Positions 60,319 through 64,000 of a DNA stretch of 64,000 bases are shown here, piece by piece (the stretch's first letter is position 1; each line of letters starts with the position of its first letter). This DNA comes from Aureivirga sp. CE67. GTDB taxonomy: Bacteria > Bacteroidota > Bacteroidia > Flavobacteriales > Flavobacteriaceae. Location: positions 310,001 to 374,000 of the forward strand of contig NZ_JADOTV010000002.1 in assembly GCF_015767245.1 (NCBI RefSeq). The letters run 5' to 3'. Made by a program: the position numbers and the translations under genes. The notes under the pieces were generated by a model, which was given only the letters and a program-made list of their open reading frames with translations, made no database searches and was not told where the DNA came from.

Positions 60319-63300
60319 ATGAAAAAAAGAACTAATCTTTTATTAATGCTGTTCTTTGCATTAATAACTCAAATTGGTTTTGCTCAACAGATCACCGTAA
60401 CAGGTACTGTATCTGATGATGCTGGTCCTCTTCCAGGGGTAAGTATCGTTATTGAGGGAACAGCTACTGGAACAGACACTGACTTTGATGGTCTTTACAC
60501 TATTCAAGCAGAAAAAGGTCAAACTTTAGTGTTTAGTTTCGTAGGATTACAAACAGTTAAGAAACTTGTTGGAGATGCTACAACAATTGATGTTGTAATG
60601 ACAAACGACAACGTTTTAGAAGAAGTTGTAGTATTAGGTTATTCAGATAAGAGTAGAGAGACTCTTTCGTCTGCTGTAACAAGTGTAACTACAAAAGAAT
60701 TAGAGGAAGTTGCTCAAACTAACAACGTAGCGAATGCCTTACAAGGTAAAGCTTCTGGGGTAACAGTAACTGCTCAAAACGGTAAGCCAGGTCAAACTGC
60801 TTTCGTACGTGTACGTGGTACAGGATCTATTAATGGAGGTCAAGAACCATTATATATTGTTGATGGAGTTGCAATCAGTGAGTCTGATTTGAACTTAATT
60901 AACAGTAGTGATATTGAGTCTATGTCTGTATTAAAAGATGCTGCAACTGCTGCTATCTACGGAGCTAGAGGATCTAACGGGGTTGTTGTAATTACTACTA
61001 AAGGAGGTAAAAAAGACAGAGATGCTAAGTTTACTTTAAACTCTCAAATTGGATATTCTGAAAGAATTGATGATGGATGGGATTTAATGAATGCTGAGCA
61101 AAAATTAGATTACGAAAAAGAATTAGGTATTGGTGTTGGAGCTTCAGCTTCTGATGAAGAAAGAGCTGCATTAATCAAGAATGACCACGATTGGAGAGAA
61201 ACTTTATTAAAGAAAGGTTTCACAAGATCAAACGCTCTTTCTGTAACAGGAGGATCTGAAAAAACTACTTACTTCGTTTCTTTAAAGAATGAAGAAGATA
61301 CTGGAATCATCGATGGATTAGATGGATATAAAAGAACAACTGGACGTGTTAACTTTACATTTGACGCTAGAGATTGGTTAACTATTGGAGCTAAAACTGG
61401 AGCTTCTTACACTATTTCTCAAGAGCCAAGAGATAGAAACAATGCTCAAAATCCATTTAGAGCGATGTATACTTACAACCCATACGAAACAAAGTATGAG
61501 TTAGATGCTGATGGTAACGTAAAGTTAGATGACAACGGAAATCCTGTTTATAACTATACACACGCTGGATTCTCAATTTCTGAGGCAATCGTTAATAATC
61601 CAGAGACTGATAAATTCTTAAGAATTTTCAATACAATGAATGCAGATGTAAGATTCAATGAGAATGTTTCTTACAGTACTAAAGTAGGTTTAAACTACAG
61701 AAGATATAAAGGAGAGTACTTCGTTAAGCCAGGGTCTATCTTAGATGGTTATGTTGGTGATGCTAACGCTCCAGGATCTAAAAGAGATAGTGGATCTGAT
61801 AGATTTACTTTCAACTACCAAAATATCTTAAAGTATAAGAATACTTTTAATGAAAAGCATAACTTTGGAGCTTTAGTTTTATCTGAATATATTACTACAG
61901 TACATGAAGGATATTCTTTAAGAAGTAAAGGATTCCCTACAGATAAGTTCGATGAGCAAGTTAATGCTTCTGACCCAACAGGTGCTTCTACTACGAAATT
62001 TGAGGAGACTACTTTCTCAATTGCTGCTTCTGTAGATTATGATTATGATCAAAAATATATCGCAACTGCTTCTTTCAGACGTGATGGATCATCTAAGTTT
62101 GGTGCTAACAACCGTTACGGTAACTTCTGGTCAGCTTCTGCTGCATGGAACATTGCTAACGAAGATTTCTTAAAAGATGTTGAATTCTTAAGTGCATTAA
62201 AATTAAGAGCTTCTTACGGTACCTTAGGAAATGATAGAATTGGAAACTACGGATTCTTAGGATTATATTCTTTCGGAGCTTATAACGGATCTTCAGCTTC
62301 TTTCCCAAGTAGAACTGAAAACCCAGATTTAAAATGGGAGTCTAAAGCTATTACTGATATAGGATTAGAGTATGGATTCTTAGGAGGAAGAGTACGAGGA
62401 GTATTTGATTATTATAAGTCAGTAACATCTGATTTATTATCAAACAAAATTTTAGCTTTCGAAACTGGAGCACCAGGATTATCAGTAGTTCAAAACAATG
62501 GAGAAATCCAAACTGAAGGATTTGAAATCGAATTAAGTGGAGATATCATCAGAAATTCTGATTTAAAATGGACTGTAGGTGGTAACATCGCATTCTCTAA
62601 AACTAAAGTAAATAGCTTAGTTGGAGGAGATGACCAAATCATCGGTGGTGGAAACATCATTTTAAGAGAAGGTGAAGAAGTAAATACTCATTATTTAGTA
62701 AGATATGCAGGAGTAAATTCTGAAACTGGATTAGCTCAATACTATGATAAAGAAGGAAACATTACAGATCAATATTCTGCTGATGATGCAGTAGCATTAA
62801 GTGGAAAATCTGTAAACCCTGATTTTGATGGATCTTTCTTTACAAGAGCTGAGTACAAAGGATTCGAATTATCTGCTAACTTCTACTTCAAGTTCGGAAA
62901 CTACATTTACAACAATGTAAAAGCTGACTTAGAGAGTGATGGATCAAATGCATTTGATAACCAAAGTGTTTCTGCATTCAACTACTGGAAAAACCCAGGA
63001 GATACAGGAGTATTACCAGCACCACAACAATTAAGTGGAATTCGTTCTGATGTTGCTTCTGATCGTTTCTTACAAGATGGTTCTTATATCCGTTTAAGAA
63101 GTTTAAAATTAGGATATACTGTACCTAGAGAATTAGTTGAGAAAATCAAACTTTCTGATGTAAAGTTATACGTTCAAGGTCAAAATTTATGGACTTGGAC
63201 AAAAGAGTATGAAGGAGATCCAGAAATTGGAGTTGGATCAGGTGAAGCTACAGGAGAAGTAGCAGGATCTAGATCTTTATACTCATACCCAACTACTAAA

Positions 63301-63333
63301 ACTTATTTAGTAGGATTAGATATTTCTTTCTAA
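60319..63333 (+). CDS. SusC/RagA family TonB-linked outer-membrane protein
   Basis: This 1004-residue outer-membrane importer has a signal peptide (about 1-23, QIGFAQ). A carboxypeptidase-regulatory-like domain (about 25-105, VTGTVSDDAGPLPGVSIVIE) is followed by a plug domain with the SusC signature SVLKDAATAAIYGARGSNGV. A 22-strand-type TonB barrel ends in an aromatic residue (VGLDISF). It pairs with the SusD lipoprotein gene, 20 bases downstream, to bind and import oligosaccharides or peptides. The substrate is not predictable without the rest of the locus, which lies outside the window. Confidence 0.96.
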   Translation: MKKRTNLLLMLFFALITQIGFAQQITVTGTVSDDAGPLPGVSIVIEGTATGTDTDFDGLYTIQAEKGQTLVFSFVGLQTVKKLVGDATTIDVVMTNDNVLEEVVVLGYSDKSRETLSSAVTSVTTKELEEVAQTNNVANALQGKASGVTVTAQNGKPGQTAFVRVRGTGSINGGQEPLYIVDGVAISESDLNLINSSDIESMSVLKDAATAAIYGARGSNGVVVITTKGGKKDRDAKFTLNSQIGYSERIDDGWDLMNAEQKLDYEKELGIGVGASASDEERAALIKNDHDWRETLLKKGFTRSNALSVTGGSEKTTYFVSLKNEEDTGIIDGLDGYKRTTGRVNFTFDARDWLTIGAKTGASYTISQEPRDRNNAQNPFRAMYTYNPYETKYELDADGNVKLDDNGNPVYNYTHAGFSISEAIVNNPETDKFLRIFNTMNADVRFNENVSYSTKVGLNYRRYKGEYFVKPGSILDGYVGDANAPGSKRDSGSDRFTFNYQNILKYKNTFNEKHNFGALVLSEYITTVHEGYSLRSKGFPTDKFDEQVNASDPTGASTTKFEETTFSIAASVDYDYDQKYIATASFRRDGSSKFGANNRYGNFWSASAAWNIANEDFLKDVEFLSALKLRASYGTLGNDRIGNYGFLGLYSFGAYNGSSASFPSRTENPDLKWESKAITDIGLEYGFLGGRVRGVFDYYKSVTSDLLSNKILAFETGAPGLSVVQNNGEIQTEGFEIELSGDIIRNSDLKWTVGGNIAFSKTKVNSLVGGDDQIIGGGNIILREGEEVNTHYLVRYAGVNSETGLAQYYDKEGNITDQYSADDAVALSGKSVNPDFDGSFFTRAEYKGFELSANFYFKFGNYIYNNVKADLESDGSNAFDNQSVSAFNYWKNPGDTGVLPAPQQLSGIRSDVASDRFLQDGSYIRLRSLKLGYTVPRELVEKIKLSDVKLYVQGQNLWTWTKEYEGDPEIGVGSGEATGEVAGSRSLYSYPTTKTYLVGLDISF

Positions 63334-63353
63334 TAACTTAAAAGCGAAAAACA

Positions 63354-64000
63354 ATGAAATTAAATAAAATATTAATTGGAGCATTAGTTGCCATGATGAC
63401 ATTATCTTCATGTGACGATGCTTTAGATAAAAGTCCATACGATTCAATTGATGATAAAACTGCATTTGAGACAGTATCTGATTTTGAAAACGCAACAAGA
63501 GGACTTTACAACGGATTTATCGGAAATGATGCAGATGCTGGAACTGAGTACTTCGGAGGTGGAATGTTCATTTCTCCAGATGTAGCTTCTGATAACTTAA
63601 TTGTTAACCAATCAGGAAGACAAACTAGAAAAACTTTATTTGACTGGAATCATGATGCAGCTGTTAGTGGATTTGGATTATACACAAATGCTTATATCGT
63701 AATCAACAGAGCAAACAAGATTCTTGAAAATATCGAAAATTTAAGTGATGGTGATTTTAAAAACAAAACTAAAGCACAAGCTTTAGCAGCAAGAGGAATT
63801 GCTCACTTTGATTTAGCAAGAACTTATGCTAAGATTCCAGTACAGAGTGCTGATGCTAACGCTTCTTTAGGTGTTGTTTATTCTGAAACTTCAGATCCTT
63901 TCGCATTACCAACAAGAGAGACTGTAGCAGAGAACTATGCTCACATTATTTCTGATTTAGAAGAGGCTAAATCTTTAGCAAGTACTGAAGTAAGCAGCTT
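63354..64000 (+). CDS. SusD/RagB family nutrient-binding outer-membrane lipoprotein (3' truncated by window)
   Basis: The start is ATG 63354; the frame stays open to the window end, giving 215 codons. The lipoprotein signal MKLNKILIGALVAMMTLSSC is followed by DDALDKSPYDSIDDKTAF, the usual SusD N-terminus. TPR-like helices follow (NRANKILENIENL, ALAARGIAHFDLARTYAKIP). It forms the lid of the SusC channel. It is in one operon with susC. Confidence 0.95.
   Translation, partial: MKLNKILIGALVAMMTLSSCDDALDKSPYDSIDDKTAFETVSDFENATRGLYNGFIGNDADAGTEYFGGGMFISPDVASDNLIVNQSGRQTRKTLFDWNHDAAVSGFGLYTNAYIVINRANKILENIENLSDGDFKNKTKAQALAARGIAHFDLARTYAKIPVQSADANASLGVVYSETSDPFALPTRETVAENYAHIISDLEEAKSLASTEVSS

Overview
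The window is AT-rich bacterial DNA from the phylum Bacteroidota, class Flavobacteriia. Evidence for this is the TTTG-N~19-TAnnTTTG promoters, the near absence of Shine-Dalgarno sequences, the SusC/SusD pair, the HPPK-deoxynucleoside kinase fusion, the dnaG-clpX-clpP block and the coaX-TPR-lptC-CNNM-PPIase block. I cannot name the genus. No phage, transposase, CRISPR array or rRNA was seen. The content is mostly chromosomal core genes with a few accessory islands.

Layout. 1-1408 is the 3' end of dnaE. 1474-9111 holds a small membrane protein, a TPR/DUF4286 pair, two paralogous OmpA-LysM envelope proteins and a folK-dNK fusion. 9354-15658 holds sppA, tRNA-Asn, a small AraC/AhpD-like/SDR redox cluster, an HMA lipoprotein and an EamA transporter. 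15694-19113 is an M16 peptidase pair: one active subunit and one inactive subunit carrying an extra domain. 19795-24775 is a tandem array of three translationally coupled, membrane-tethered TPR/AraC-type regulators, followed by an overlapping 56-residue small ORF and a lipoprotein prolyl oligopeptidase. 27249-27869 is rplU-rpmA, followed by a roughly 290-bp inverted-repeat element. 28396-34292 holds a PLP decarboxylase, uvrC and a patatin fused to an outer-membrane barrel. 34341-38601 is dnaG-clpX-clpP, with copies of a short palindromic repeat in the gaps. 38896-42222 is an unrecognised ATP-grasp-like enzyme followed by two EamA exporters. 42861-45927 holds an S15-type lipoprotein hydrolase and an MDR oxidoreductase. 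After tRNA-Phe, 46160-53794 is the coaX/outer-membrane/TPR/lptC/CNNM-CBS/PPIase block. 53918-57329 has HMG-CoA reductase, a GHMP kinase and a flavoprotein. 57939-64000 has a fourth TPR/AraC regulator followed by a SusC/SusD locus that runs off the end.

The most unusual points are: (i) the tandem regulators, whose DNA-binding modules are almost identical while their sensor halves differ, with a candidate 13-bp-period operator upstream; (ii) the unannotated 56-residue ORF between them and the peptidase; (iii) the ATP-grasp plus double EamA cassette; (iv) a primase whose zinc ligands are all replaced; (v) two families of intergenic palindromic repeats. Family assignments come from motifs read by eye. 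No database search was done.
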